A stretch of DNA of 64,000 nucleotides, taken from assembly GCA_963930655.1 (NCBI GenBank), contig OZ005610.1:20219001-20283000 (forward strand). Direction: 5' to 3'. The position numbers and the translations under genes are program-made. The notes under the pieces were generated by a model. It did no database searches. It was not told where the DNA came from and was given only the letters and a program-made list of their open reading frames with translations. The DNA is from Myrica gale. Its lineage: Eukaryota; Streptophyta; Magnoliopsida; Fagales; Myricaceae. Positions 10,091 through 22,680 of the stretch are shown here, piece after piece (within the stretch, counting starts at the first letter, position 1; each line of letters starts with the position of its first letter).

Positions 10091-10654
10091 TGTTAGAATT
10101 ATGTGCCCTCGATAACCAAATTGATTAATCCGGTCCTAATATCTCATATGGAATATAGTATGGTGGAAGAAATTAATTGTATGTAAAGGGGCATATTTGC
10201 AATAATCTCAAAATTCCAGGGGTCAATTACAATATGTTGATGGACTTGATTGTAATTAGTAGAAGTCCTAATTGTATTAGAAGAAGAGTTCTTCAGTGTT
10301 ATCCTACGGCTGAAATTTGAGATCTTTAAGGATCCTATGTCTCATGCTCTTGCTAGGATTTTTCCAAGGCTTATAAATATAATTGTTATATTCAAGGGGT
10401 TGGCCATCAGAACCCATTAGGGAAATCCCGATAACGAGAGAGTGACATAAATCCCTTAGGAGGCAACACATCTGAGTTGCTGTTCTGAATTGCTGGAGCT
10501 TTGGATTGGATCGTAAAGCGGCTTAAAGTTTGTAGGTTCCTATATTCCTATCTCAGGTATGGAATCGAATCCGAAATTGTAATCATAATCTTGGTTGATG
10601 TTTTGTTGAAAACATGTTGATTGTTTATAGTTTAATTCCGCATATAAACTATCA
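10091..10654 (+). repeat. 5' LTR of the Copia element
   Basis: It starts tgttagaattatgtgccctc and ends ataaactatca. A TATA-like tataaatata lies near 10373-10382. It aligns end to end with 16710-17273 with no length difference. Confidence 0.95.
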
Positions 10655-10655
10655 G

Positions 10656-10672
10656 TGGTATCAGAGGGTTAG
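10656..10672 (+). other. Primer binding site of the Copia element
   Basis: tggtatcagagggttag lies 1 base after the 5' LTR. The first 11 bases match the complement of the initiator methionine tRNA 3' end, the usual Copia primer. Confidence 0.85.
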
Positions 10673-12206
10673 GTTCATATGATTGCAATTGTTGGATTAT
10701 ATGAACCTTGCTGAATTTTGATTAAGAATCAAAAGCCAAGAATTTTTTCGGTTACTGTTCACTGCTAATATGAACGGTGTAAAAGTTATTAAACCCGATT
10801 TACTGTTCACGTTTGTGTTTCATAAATTTGATTTATAAAATCTGTTTTATAAATATTTATGAACAGTAAAACGTTTTTATTTTTTAAAAAAAATTCTTCG
10901 AAAGAGTGGTCGGCGGCCATAATGATGGCAGTCGCCGCCCCACTGGCCGGAGATGCGTCCGGTAGGACCGGAGCAGCATCTGACCAGAGACGGAAGAGGT
11001 CCGGCGGCCATGGAGCCGCGGATAGCTCCTCACACAACCGTGTGAGACACGGGTGTGAGGATCGGTGGCCACCGACGGCCACCAGTGCGCCGGACGGCAG
11101 CACAGTTGCTGCCGACGGCCTGGGCGTCCAACGTCCGGCCAGATCAATGGCCGGACGGGGGCAGCGGCCAGTTGGCCGTTAGCCTGCTATGCCTTACCAA
11201 AGGCACGAGCAGCGCCCAGGGATGAGATCCCCGGGTCGCCCACTTGGGCCAAACGAGTAGGGCATTTTTGCCCTACCAGGCCCACCGGCCTAGAAGCCCA
11301 GCCCAAAAGTTGGGTTGGGTCAGTCAGTTAAAAAAAATAAAAAAGGAGAAGGGCTGCACCGCACGGGCTGGGCCCAAATGGGCCAGCCCCTACGTGGGCT
11401 AGGGCCACGGGTTGGACCCGGGCCAGCAGCCCAGGCCAAGTCCGGGTTTGACCCGAACTATATATGCGGTCTGGGTTTCACCCGTACCATGACCCATGAC
11501 CGGACCGGGTTTGGACCCGGACCGGTGGTCAACGGGTCAGACCAGTTTGACCGTTGATTGTTGGCCGACCCGGTTTGACCGGGTTGACCAGAATTTTTTT
11601 TAAAAAAAAATGGAAATTTGTCTTCCAATTTTTGGTGCTAAATATGATTAATTATAGTAATTTTTCCTATGGTCTCTATTATCAATAACTAGGAGTTTTA
11701 CTTGATTAAAATTGGTTGAAGTCAAAATGGATAAAACCGATTTTAATTTTGTAAAATTTTCTTGTTTATCTCTCGGGAAGATAAGTGTTTAAATCTTAGT
11801 GGGAGTGTCTTCTAAAATAGTGACATACCTTACAAGTATTTAGAACACACTTAGATAATGGAATGCACAAACCAAATAAACACAAGTGCTAAAATAGTAC
11901 AAGACTTGTTTATTTAGGTAGGCCAAAAGAAAATCGAGAATCACAAATATTTTTAAAATATTTTACATATGATGTAAATTTTGATGAATAGTAGCTATTC
12001 GCCTTTACAAGATGTGTACAATGAGTACCAAAATGGATTTGTTGTTGCATATAAGGTAGAGGTTCTCGATACGCATTTAGAATGTTATAAATATAAATGC
12101 TATATTTTTCATTATTGTGATATATGTGATATCTGTTTATTATTCGGATGGGTGGTACCGTTAGTTATTCAAAAACCTGAATCTAATGGAATTATATATG
12201 TGAATG
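10673..12206 (+). other. Copia leader with an unusual G+C-rich block
   Basis: This is an untranslated leader between the primer site and gag. From about 10905 to 11600 the composition turns sharply G+C-rich, with recurring ggccgg, gggcc and gggtttgacc-like words, then reverts to AT-rich. Open frames here (for example 10859-11182) come from the base composition and match nothing I know. Confidence 0.6.
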
Positions 12207-12763
12207 ATTTTGCAGATTCAAGATAACTTTTAATCCTTTGGCTAGGATTCTAGATGACAATCGGTTGACAGGACCGAATTGTGTTGATTGGAAGAGAAAT
12301 CTTATGATTGTTCTCTCAGCCGATAAGATCGGTTATGTTCTAACCTCTGAGACACCTGAGCTTGCCCTGGACAATGTCACTGAGGAAGAAAAGAAAGTCT
12401 TTAACAAGTGGCATGATGATGATAATATGGTAAAGTGTTTTGCATCTCCAAGAAATGTTTGGAGAGCAGATCAGATCTGCTAGGCAGAATGCTATGAAGA
12501 ATCTGATGTCCACCAAAATGGTGGAAGGGAGCCCAGTTCGGGATCATGTCTTGAAGATGATTTCTTTCATCAACGAACTGGATTTTTTGGGAGCTGAGAT
12601 GGATAGTGACACAAAATTTGATGTCATTCTTTCATCTCTGCCTGATTCTTTCAATCAGTTTGTCCTTAATTACAATATGAACAAGATGAGTGTGACATTG
12701 TCAGAGCTGCTCAATATGTTGCAGTCAGCTCAAGATCTCATCAAGAAGGACAACTTATTGTGA
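12207..12763 (+). pseudogene. Copia gag
   Basis: It begins FNPLARILDDNRLTGPNCVD and WKRNLMIVLSADKIGYVL, typical of Copia capsid. A deletion with frameshift near 12445 then moves to the frame MFGEQIRSARQNAMKNLM, TKMVEGSPVRDHVLKMISF and FNQFVLNYNMNK, ending at a stop at 12763. The usual ATG region is also disrupted (a stop just upstream of FNPLA). Confidence 0.85.
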
Positions 12764-14478
12764 TGGTCACAGAGAAATCTAATGTCTCTATAAAACTGAA
12801 ACTCAAGTTTAAGAAATTCAAGAAAAATAATAAGGGGTTTCAGGTAGTTAAGAATGTGCAAGGTGGACAAGGAAACAAAGGAGGTGACAAGAACAAAAGC
12901 GAAGAAAATTTTTTCCATTGCGGCAAGCCCGGTCACTGGAAGAGAAATTGCCGAGTTTACTTAGCTTCTCTTAAAAAGGGCAAACCTTCTGAAGGTGTGT
13001 CTAATATGCTTGTAATTGAATTGAATTTAATGTATGGTCCATTTAATTCATGGTGTGTGGATTCTGGTTCTACATCTCACATCTGCAATATGTTGCAGGG
13101 GTTCAAGGAGACCAGAAAGCTCCATGAAAGGGAGCTGATCCTTAAGACGGGGACGAGTGCAACTGTTGCAGCGACCGCCATCAGAGTGTTTAGTTTAGAA
13201 TTATCGAATAATAGAATTTTCATTCTAGAAGACTGTCTTTATGTTCCAAAAGTACGTAGAAATTTGATTTCTGTTTCGAAACTTGTTTTATCTGGATATT
13301 CGTTTCTTTTCAATTCAAAACTTGTTATAAAGTTTCAAAATAAATTTGTTGCTTCTGAAATTATTTATGATGATCTTTATCTTTTAGATGTTGATAATTA
13401 TTTGAATAATGTTGAGAATGATGATTCTAGTGTGTTATCCCTTAAGAGGAAGAGGGATGTTAATCCAACCTACTTGTGGCATCTAAGACTTGGTCATCTC
13501 AATATTGATAGGATCAATAGATTGGTAAGGGATGAGTCATTGCAATTTCTGAAAACTGAGCCATATCCAATTTGTGAGCCCTGCTTGCAAGGAAAGGTGA
13601 CCAAAAGTCCTTTTACAGGAAAAGGAATAAGAGTCACAGAAGTATTAGGACTAATACATACTGATGTTTGTGGTCCCTTCAACTACATGGCAAGAGGAGG
13701 TTTCTCTTATTTCATTACTCTCATTGATGGTTATTCCAGGTATGGTTATCTATACCTGATGAAGCATAAATCAGAATCTTTTGAAAAGTTCAAGGAATTC
13801 CACAATGAAGTTGAGAAACAGATTGGAAAGTCCATTAAAATGATTCGCTCTGACAGGGGAGGCGAATACCTCTTGGATGATTTTAAAGTTTATCTTAAAG
13901 ATAATGAAATCATATCTCAACTCACACCACCAGACACACCACAACATAATGGTGTTGCAGAGAGAAGGAATAGAACCCTATTGGATATGGTTCATTCCAT
14001 TATGAGCATATCTGAGTTGCCCATATCATTTTGGGGACATGTTTTGGAGACCGTTGTTTACTTGTTAAACAGGATCCCTACAAAATCAGTTCCTAATACC
14101 CCATATGAGTTCTGGACTGGCAAGAAGCCTAGTCTTAATCATTTTAAGATATGGGGTTGTCCAGCTCATGTTAAAAGGTTTAATGTGGATAAGCTGAGAT
14201 CAAGGACTGATAGATGCCTATTTGTAGGCTATCCCAAAATGACTGCTGGTTTCTACTTTTATAATCCTAATGAAAACAAAGTGTTTGTTTGCAGAAATGC
14301 TACTTTTCTTGAAGAGGATTATAGTTTGAATGAAACCGAGAGTAGAGTTGCTCTTAATGAGCAAAGAGATAGTACAGTGACTGTGCAGAATGAGAACAAT
14401 GAGGATCAAGTGATTGTTCCCACTGATCAAAGTGAACCTGTTGAGACACAGGAGCCTCATCGTAGTAAAAGGATTTAA
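12760..14478 (+). pseudogene. Copia zinc knuckle, protease and integrase
   Basis: Open for 572 codons. The zinc knuckle FFHCGKPGHWKRNC has lost its first cysteine (C to F). The aspartic protease motif WCVDSGSTSHIC is intact. The integrase has an HHCC-type region (GHLNIDRINRL, CEPCLQGK) and the D,D,E core (HTDVCGPF, IRSDRGGEY, HNGVAERRNRT). It ends at a stop after RSKRI, which cuts pol in two. Confidence 0.9.
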
Positions 14479-14498
14479 GACCTCCAGTAAAATTCAAT

Positions 14499-15677
14499 TT
14501 GTTAAATGAGATTTACCAAATGGAATCTGAGGGACTGGAGATTGATCCTTGTGGTTATACAGAGGCTGTTAATGACAAAGATGCTAAGCATTGGCATGTG
14601 GCCATGGAATCAGAGATGGACTCCATGTATTCCAACAAGGTATGGACCTTGGTAGACAAACCAGAAGGCATTAAGCCTATAGGTTGCAAATGGGTCTACA
14701 AAAGGAAACTTGGACCAACAGGAAAGGTAGAGACCTTTAAAGCTAGGCTGGTGGCAAAAGGGTATACTCAAAAGGCTGGTATTGATTATGAGGAAACTTT
14801 TTCACCTGTAGTCATGCTAAAGTCCATAAGGATTCTATTAGCGATTGCGGCATACTATGATTATGAGATATGGCAGATGGATGTGAAAACCGTATTTTTG
14901 AATGGGTATATCCATGAAGAAATTTATATGGACCAGCCAGAAGGTTTCATATCTCGGAAAAATGAATCGAAAGTGTGCAAATTGGAGAAATCCATTTATG
15001 GCCTAAAACAAGCATCACGTTGTTGGAACATCCGTTTTGACGAGTCAATCAAAATGTTTGGTTTCTCACAAAACATAGATGAACCTTGTGTCTACAAGAA
15101 GGTTAGTGGGAGTGCTATTACCTTTTTGGTTCTTTATGTGGATGACATACTACTCATTGAGAATGATGTAGGGGCTTTGTCATCTTTGAAAATGTGGTTG
15201 TCTAACCAATTTTCAATGAAAGACCTTGGGGAAGCATCCTACATACTCGGGATCAAAGTGTTTATAGACCGAAAGAAAAGATTATTGGGTCTCTCACAGG
15301 TCAATTATATTGACCGGATATTGGCTAGATTTAGCATGGTAAATTCCAAGAAAGGGTTTCTACTCTTCAGACATGGAATTCATCTCTCTAAGCAAATGTG
15401 TCCAAAAACACCTGAAGAAAGAGAGAAGATGAGTAACTGCCATTATGCTTCAGCTGTAGGGAATCTCATGTATGTTATGCTTTGCACTAGGTCTGATATC
15501 AGTCAGACAGTTAGCGTTGTGAGTAGATATCAATCCAATCCAGATCCAGAACATTGGTTAGCAGTGAAACATATCCTCAGGTATTTGAGAAATACAAAAC
15601 ATTATTTCTTAGTGTATGACAGTGAGGATTTTTCTATTCAGGGGATATACAAATTCGAATTTTCAATCAGACATTGA
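14499..15677 (+). pseudogene. Copia reverse transcriptase with RNase H truncated
   Basis: This is the RVT_2 domain: WKRK-type start (CKWVYKRKLGPTGKVETFKA), QMDVKTVFLNGYI, and the catalytic YVDDILL. The frame shifts at about 15645 (GIYKFEFSI instead of GYTNSNFQSD). Beyond it only the first RNase H residues (DDRRSTSE) and a terminal FTKSLSQKVFEKH remain, so the RNase H catalytic core has been deleted. Confidence 0.9.
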
Positions 15678-16330
15678 TGATAGAAGATCTACATCCGAAT
15701 CTATGTTTACAAAGTCTTTATCTCAGAAAGTGTTTGAGAAACATATTAAGGATATTTGTTTGAGATATATGTATGATTGAGCTTGACGTTTTCTTTATTA
15801 TTTGATAATAAAAAGTTTATTTGTTTTCTCGCATATATTGTTGTTGTTATAGGTTTATACGTAACATGAGATGTTATGTATGTAAATTTGTTCAGGTAAA
15901 ATTGTAGAAAAATCATGCTAGAGATTAATGAATCAAAGGCAGAGAATAATGATTTTTCAGTTCCTTGTAAGCCTGAAAGTGTTATGGACTTTTGTAACAT
16001 AAAGTCTACACTTGTTGTGCGGAGAATGATTGATTCCATCATTGAGGTATGACCTTAAGCAAACGAGTGGGTGTCATGTAACAAGTACATACACTGAATA
16101 AGATCCGATTAAGAACACCTTTTAGAAAAGATCACTGTCAGGTTAAAGGTTGTTCTATCACAATTCGGTATTGTCCTTAGACCTGAGAGGTTTGTATTTA
16201 TTCATGAATTGTGTACACAACTCATGAATTGTCAACCGGTGATGTTCATTCAGGACTATATCTGGACATGTTGGGTTGTGTGCGTGATGATTGAGTGGTA
16301 TGAATGCTCAACAAGGAATCCACTAGTCTT

Positions 16331-16658
16331 TTGAAAGACAGTATATTCAGTTAGTGTTCATGAAAGAGTTGGACCAAAAGAATCCGGCCGAAGTGTTTTA
16401 CAAAACTATTTTATGAATATATAAAAGTATATGATGTATATTTCAAAATTGTTTTGTGGTCCAACTGAGTTATGAACTAAGAAATCAAGTTTATTTGAAA
16501 GACAGTATATTCAGTTAGTGTTCATGAAAGAGTTGGACCAAAAGAATCTGGTCGGAGTGTTTTACAAAACTATTTTATGAATATATAAAAGTATATGATA
16601 TATATTTCAGAATCGTTTTGTGGTCCAACTGAGTTATGAACTAAGAAATCAAGTTTAC
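16331..16658 (+). repeat. 164-bp tandem duplication upstream of the 3' LTR
   Basis: Two copies start at 16331 and 16495 (ttgaaagacagtatattcag...) with only a few base changes (ccggccgaa/ctggtcgga, gatgta/gatata, aaattg/gaatcg). They lie in the untranslated region between pol and the polypurine tract. Confidence 0.9.
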
Positions 16659-16709
16659 ATGAGATAGGGACATGACGGTGATATTTGGTTCTGAGGGCAA
16701 GTGGGAGAT

Positions 16710-17273
16710 TGTTAGAATTATGTGCCCTCGATAACCAAATTGATTAATCCGGTCCTAATATCTCATATGGAATATAGTATGGTGGAAGGAATTAATTGTA
16801 TGTAAAGGGGCATATTTGTAATAATCTCAAAATTTCAGGGGTCAATTACAATATGTTGATGGACTTGATTGTAATTAGTAGAAGCCCTAATTGTATTAGA
16901 AGAAGAGTTCTTCAGTGTTATCCTACGGCTAGAATTTGAGATCCCTAAGGATCATATGTCTCATGCTCTTTCTAGGGTTTTTCCAAGGCCTATAAATATA
17001 ATTGTTATATTCAAGGGGTTGGCCATCAGAACCTATTAGGGAAATCCCGATAACGAGAGAGTGACATAAATCCCTTAGGAGGCAACACATCTGAGTTGTT
17101 GTTCTGAATTGCTGGAGCTTTGGATTGGATCGTAAAGCGGCTTAAGGTTTGTAGGTTCCTATATTTTTATCTCAGGTATGGAATCGAATCCGAAATTGTA
17201 ATCATAATCTTGGTTAATGTTTTGTTGAAAACATGTTGATTGTTTATAATTTAATTCCGCATATAAACTATCA
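16710..17273 (+). repeat. 3' LTR of the Copia element
   Basis: It is preceded by the purine-rich gggcaagtgggagat and is the same length as the 5' LTR (564 bp). It is followed by cagcc, the right copy of the target duplication. Confidence 0.95.
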
Positions 17274-17987
17274 CAGCCACCTTGCTAGGAACAACCACCA
17301 TATGCTCTAAGCTAATGCATGTTAGCTCAGGGCCATATACCCTAAAGGGTGGTGCAAACTTCCCTCCCTCCCCCTTTTGTGCTTCGAACTAATCTATAAC
17401 TGACCAAAACTCTTCCTCCTCCATACCCAACAAGTGGCTGTGCACTAATTGCACAACGTGGCCTAAGCCAACCTGACTCATCTCTTCCCCTTTAATCTTA
17501 GTACTGAAAAATGCAGTGCATTGCCAAAATTCCCATATGGGAGTGGAACTTGCAATAGCCTCCTACAGTCGGTACAAAATGAGAGGGAGTGTGCATAATC
17601 ACTTTTGGAGTCCTTCAGAGGTGTGATGTGTGTCCAAAAGAGTGCTGCTAGCAAATCAAAAGGAGTAGCATCAGGACAATCTTCATGGACTTCTGAGAGA
17701 CACTGTTTTATCACTGAATTGGAAAACTTGAAGGTGGCGGTGGCCATTTGGACTGAGGACGTATGTACTTCAGACTTAGTTGCATAATATTTTGCTGATT
17801 TTGTATGTATGTTTGGAACTGATCGACCACGGAGTGCTAGTCGGTTAAAGGACGGTGGGTGCTCGAGGGGTTCCCTTCTGCGAAGAACCTCAGTCCACGA
17901 TTTGAAGAGAGTTGCACATGTGGCATCTCCAAGCATGTGCGGGCAACTTAGTCCAATTGCTACACCACCTCCTTCAAAGTCATTTAT
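17274..17987 (-). pseudogene. BAHD acyltransferase (CER2-like) pseudogene, second exon
   Basis: The minus strand starts at an acceptor (ttttttgcag/ATAAATGAC) at 17987 and reads INDFEGGGVAIGLSCPHMLG; HMLGD fits the BAHD HxxxD site. It continues CTDCRRLLQVPLPYGNFGNA, then shifts frame near 17500 (LKGKR-stop against GEEMSQVGLGHVV), has a TAG in place of a tryptophan near 17392 (SVID-stop-FEAQKGEGGKF), and reaches SLEHMVVVPSKVA where the Copia element interrupts it. CER2-like BAHD proteins act with fatty acid elongases in cuticular wax synthesis; most lack proven transferase activity. I find no first exon upstream to 21 kb, so this may be a partial copy. Confidence 0.85.
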
Positions 17988-18603
17988 CTGCAAAAAATTT
18001 GGTATCAAACAGTCCAAATGATTGTTAAGGTCAATTCAGAAGCTACTGAGCTTCCACTAAGAAACATTATCTTCTCCAAAAAAGTGCAGAAACAGCTAAG
18101 TTATCCAAAATTGACAGTCGTGCATGATTGTTTCTAACTGCACTTTATACAACCCATTTTACACTCGACTGGGGTTATGGAGAGGATTAATAATTATTTC
18201 AAAATACTAAAAATTACTTAAAAAAGGGAGAGATATCTTATTGAGACAGACGGACAACAAACCTACCATAACAGACTCTAATTCCTATACTAGCATTGAC
18301 ATAACCATCATGAGGAGGGCTTGCGTTGTTTCCTCTGTTTTAGGCTATACCCATCCTTTGTCTAGTACTTTGGAGAATGGATACACTTACCAATTACCAA
18401 AAAAAAAAAGTAAAAGATCACAGGTAGGGCAGAAGAAACTATGTTTGGTTAGTAGTTTCCAAAACATTTTTTGGTTTCGAAATCAATTTCTTACCCAAAA
18501 ATAATTTTTTTCTAATATTCTTTTCAATTCCCGAAAACATTTTCCTTTCGTTTTCGTGACCAAAAAATAAAAAAGCTCGTAAACATTTCCTCTCACAAAA
18601 ATT

Positions 18604-18826
18604 TTACAGCACAAACATACCCTACATTTGTGAGGAAAATTTTTAGTATTGGATTTTGTGATGGTATTGGGTTTAGTGAAAAAGTGAAGAGAGAGATAAT
18701 TTTTTATATTTTTTGTAGTGAAAAGTTATTATTTGATGAAAGAGAAAGAGATTATATTGTAGTATTTTATTGTGAGTTTGTGAAAAATTTTGTAAAATTT
18801 TGTATGCAAACACAACCGTACTTTCA
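18604..18826. mobile_element. Small purine-rich element of the GTGTTTG family
   Basis: The right end reads aaaattttgtatgcaaacacaac. The interior contains agtgaagagagagataa-type purine tracts and aaaattttta words shared with 5411-5645 and 28749-28936. The left end is less clear. Confidence 0.4.
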
Positions 18827-19860
18827 TTACTTTCACATTCTCCAATGCAATATATTTATAAAAAAAAATCTTTTTCTAAACATCTTTTCTATGCACAGAA
18901 ACAATTTCACAAATTACAAAAAAAATTCATTTTACAATTTTCTTAATCATTACAAGCAAATATTTTCAAAATCACAATCTCGTGTATTTTACGCTCTTTA
19001 ATTATTACGTACATTTTACAATTTGTATTTTAAACTATCAACTTGACACATTGCATCCAAAACTATCAATTATTTTACACTTTGCATTACATGTTAAGAT
19101 CTCACTGTTAATATTGTGACACAATAAAAAATAGGACATTTGTTACAATTTTTAGAGGTTAAATTATAACATAGAATGAAAAATATAAAACGAGTGGTAT
19201 TTTGAGGTGTAATGTGTTAAATTTTATAGTTTTGTTAGATATTGACTGATAGTTGATCAAACAAATCCGATAGAATGACAATGGATAGTCTTTCAGTTTG
19301 AGGGTGGAGGAAAATTAACATAGGTTATCAAAGAATGCAAGAAATTGAATGAATTGAAATGATTCATTTCATACATATTTATATGTTCCTTGCAACACTT
19401 CACGAACCACTATAACTTTACGGGAAAAAACATCTTGCTTCGAATGGACATGTCACTTCGTCAATAACTACTATGGAAGTAAATAACCATAAAAGAAGTA
19501 CCATTGAATATGGGACCATTGTTATAGTGTGGTCACCCTAAATTCTAATATGAGAATAAACATCTGACCAAGGAAGAAACACAGGTACGCTGCTCAGTGG
19601 GCCCAGTCACACTAGACACCCCTTCGACCCTTATAGGCTTTGAAAACACACAAGTACAGTCGCCTTTCATCCTTTCTAGTCAATTAATCCCAAAGACATA
19701 TATTTGCATTCTTATGGTATGGTTTAAGGAGACATACATGCCCAAAAACAAATTTAAAAAAAGTAAACATTCATATGCCTGTAAGTGGAAAATGTGAACA
19801 TTTGCCCAGCAAACATTCAGGTACATATTTCTGGAATGTGCAAATAGATAAATCGAATAA

Positions 19861-19878
19861 CCCCCCCCCCCCCCCCCC
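19861..19878 (+). repeat. Poly-C run (18 bases)
   Basis: Eighteen consecutive C residues, directly seen. The length may be unreliable in sequencing. Confidence 0.9.
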
Positions 19879-20070
19879 ATCAAGAGTGACCCCGAATCCC
19901 AGCGTCGTTGCACTTCACTTCCCAATTCCCATTCTCCGCTCCGGTCAACCGACCAGTAACCGGAGGATACAAGGAGAGAACCTCGGGCCATATGTATTGA
20001 TAAAGAGATTCTAGTCGAAGTCTGACAAATGCGACGTCAGTATCAAGTTCTCAACCGTGAATTGTGTCAA

Positions 20071-20290
20071 GGCTTAATAAATCCAAAGGTCGGTTTGGAC
20101 TTTTTCTCGTCATGGTTCCAAGCTTCAATTCGTTCCACATTAGTCCCCGAGATTTGCAATAATTTTTATCTGGTCCCTCTGTTAATTCGGGCTCATGATC
20201 TTAACGGAATAATTTAAGTGGCAAACGGACGTCATGTCATAGTCAATACAGCTTTGACACGTGTTCCACTATTTTTCCATTATTGCCATG
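20071..20290 (+). repeat. Left inverted repeat of the 7-kb element
   Basis: It reads ggcttaataaatccaaaggt...tggtccctctgttaa...gtcatgtcatagtcaata. It resembles the reverse complement of 26865-27084 over its whole length, at a level I judge by eye to be about three quarters identical. Confidence 0.65.
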
Positions 20291-22680
20291 TCATCTTAAC
20301 CACAGCCAGGTTGTAAATACCTTCGTCATATATCATTGCAGAGTACGACTTTTGTTTCATGAATGGGCTAGTTGTCCCTTCGACCTTCGGAGCTCTGCTG
20401 GAGTTGAGCCGTTGCGAATCTTTCCCAAGCAATAGGCTATACTTCTGGTCTTCGTTGTCGGTTATTTCGTCCTTTGAGACTAACGAAGAGGCAACTGAGG
20501 CAGAAGGTTTTCGAAAACATGGTTTTTGGGCTGACTATACTAGAGATCTTGTCACGCCCCGTGCCCGTACTTACCCCCTAAATTTACCTATAGTGATGGT
20601 ATGCGCACAGACGGAGATTACGGCACGAATTGATTCTCATAAGTCCTGGCGATTGACTTTGAAAAAACTTTGCAGAATCATTTGATTACAATTGGTTTTA
20701 AAAGTAGGAATACAATAACGGAGGAAAAGTGATATATTTTAAGGAGACCCAAATAAGTCCATCAGTTTAAAATTTCTTTCAAAGTCACCTATGGATAGGT
20801 CTAGTTCGGTCCCTAAGGCTTCAGGTCAAATTTTTGGACTTTCAAGTCCATTTCTTGGTACTTTTCCCATTTTGCCTCCCCCGGTTAAAAGTCATTTTCT
20901 CACTCAATTTATATCCTTTTCACTTGAAATTTTCACCATATTTCCAGGACTCTTCCCTTAACGTACGCTCCAAATTTGGTGGCCATATGATCTGATCTTG
21001 CCCATGCGATGTGGACTTTAGTGCGCAGACATCAAAACAAAGCAAAAAGTGACCTTGCATGCCATTTTCTCTTATTCTCCATACATACACGTTAACTATT
21101 CCCTACTTTTGGTCCCTAAAACCGTGTGATAAGGTGTAGCACATATCAAGTCACCTCATATTAGAATAAGGAGATAAATACTTTCTAAAAGTAAAGTTTG
21201 TTTTCACACCTATAAAAGAAATCACCCATGCAAGCCTCTTTAGTCACCCGACCTCTCTCAATCAAATTATTATTATTATTATTATATTTAAAAGCTAAAA
21301 GTGAAAAGTCAACCCCGTTTATAAGGTATAACACTTCTACCTCTTAAAGCTAAAAGTCAAGCGTTAAACGTCAGCCACACTTCACCTTCACTAAAACACC
21401 AAAAGAAAAAAAAATGACTGAACCAACCACAATGAGATACACGGTAATGACTAACATTCATCAAGTAGCAATTTCAAAAAGGCAGTCTCTATTATCAGAA
21501 GTCAAAGGAAGTAGTTATCTATGAGATAAAGGATAGACGTTATACAGAAGCTAATAAAGATATTAACATTCATCCACCAATGAGAGGAAATCAACCACAT
21601 CCAAATGATATTTCCATGTCCTTCCTTCTTTCACCACACAGCACACAATGCATGTCCCTAAAGTCAAGAGCACTAAACTACAATCCCTTACCTTGCTTGG
21701 TTCGGTGGTTGCTTGGTTCGGTGGATGCTGATTTCCTTTGGACAAAATATATCCTAAAAACAAGATAAAAGTGAGAAAAAGGAAACAAAAAGTTGAAGGA
21801 GACCATAAAGGTGGGTGCAGGCGAACCTCACTTATCTCCCCCTTTTCTTTCTTTTTTCACCTCTTCTATCCTTCGGTTTCTCTCCTTTCTCTCTTGGTTT
21901 CTCTCCTCTATTTCTTTCGGTCAGAGGGCAGCTCCCTCACTCTTCTCTTTTGCGACTAAGCCTTACACATTCATCTTTATCTCACTCTTTCGATAAGCTT
22001 TCCCCCCTTAACCGAAGGTTCTTGACAGCAAACCCTTGGTTAAATTATGGAGCTACACCCTACTCTAATAGGCAATCATGAAACTGAAGTTTACTAAGAA
22101 AAACTAACAAAATAAATGGGCACAAGGGATGGCAAGGAGAGTAGTTGACGCCAAGTGTTCGTTTAACACTTTCGGCAATCCTTGTGATTGCTTCAAATCC
22201 TCTCTGCCCACTCAAAGAAGCCACGAACTGCCCTTGAATTCCAAGGCATACTTGTATGCATATAAGACAAAGGGAGGACCAATAAAAACATCCCATGCAG
22301 TCGGCTAAATGAGGGAAAAAGTAAAAGCAAGTAGTTGGCTTTTATACTTTTTTTCTTGGCAGTTGGCTTTTATACTTGATCGGCCACGCATGAGACTTTA
22401 AAACTATTATTGCAAGGATGCAAACACTAATTACTAAGATATAAAAGTAAAAAATATTAATTACCAAGATAATTTTAAGGTTTAAAAGCTGGATCAACAA
22501 AATAAAAACAAATATCAAGCTCAATGATATAAAAACAAATATAATCATATATTTGAAAATTAGGAGAACTAAAGATGTGCAAAGCAAGTATATAAAACAA
22601 AATAATGTAAGTTCAAGAAGACAATAAATTAAACAAGAAAATTCCACGGAGTAATATTTATATATCATATATGTGTCAAA
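20291..22680. other. Element interior, origin unrecognised
   Basis: No protein match. Open frames at 20359-20685 (plus) and 22060-22296 (minus) have no motifs I know. A CT-rich tract lies at 21838-21950 and a (TTA)n run near 21266-21285. Confidence 0.4.

Larger units (their letters stand above)
10091..17273 (+). mobile_element. Copia LTR retrotransposon (7.2 kb) inside the BAHD gene
   Basis: There are two 564-bp LTRs (10091-10654, 16710-17273), TG...CA ends, an initiator-Met-type primer binding site at 10656, a polypurine tract before 16710, and protease-integrase-reverse transcriptase in Copia order. The flanks are caacc (10086-10090) and cagcc (17274-17278), a 5-bp target duplication with one change. 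By eye the LTRs differ at around 20 positions, so the copy is not new. Gag and pol carry frameshifts and RNase H is largely deleted, so it is non-autonomous. Confidence 0.95.
17988..20070. other. AT-rich spacer with small elements
   Basis: I found no BAHD first exon here. The segment holds the purine-rich element near 18604-18826, an imperfect inverted repeat at about 19020-19265 (aaactatcaacttgacac / gtgttaaattttatagtttt), and an 18-base C run at 19861-19878. Confidence 0.5.

Noticed and set aside
10859-11557. Several overlapping open frames of 80-107 codons on both strands
   Set aside because: They follow from the G+C-rich composition of the Copia leader and contain no known motif.
19680-19991. 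103-codon minus-strand open frame
   Set aside because: It includes a glycine run encoded by the poly-C tract and has no recognisable domain.
22060-22296. 78-codon minus-strand open frame (FVASLSGQRGFEAITRIAES)
   Set aside because: It looks protein-like but I could not assign it to a family; kept only as unknown interior of the 7-kb element.
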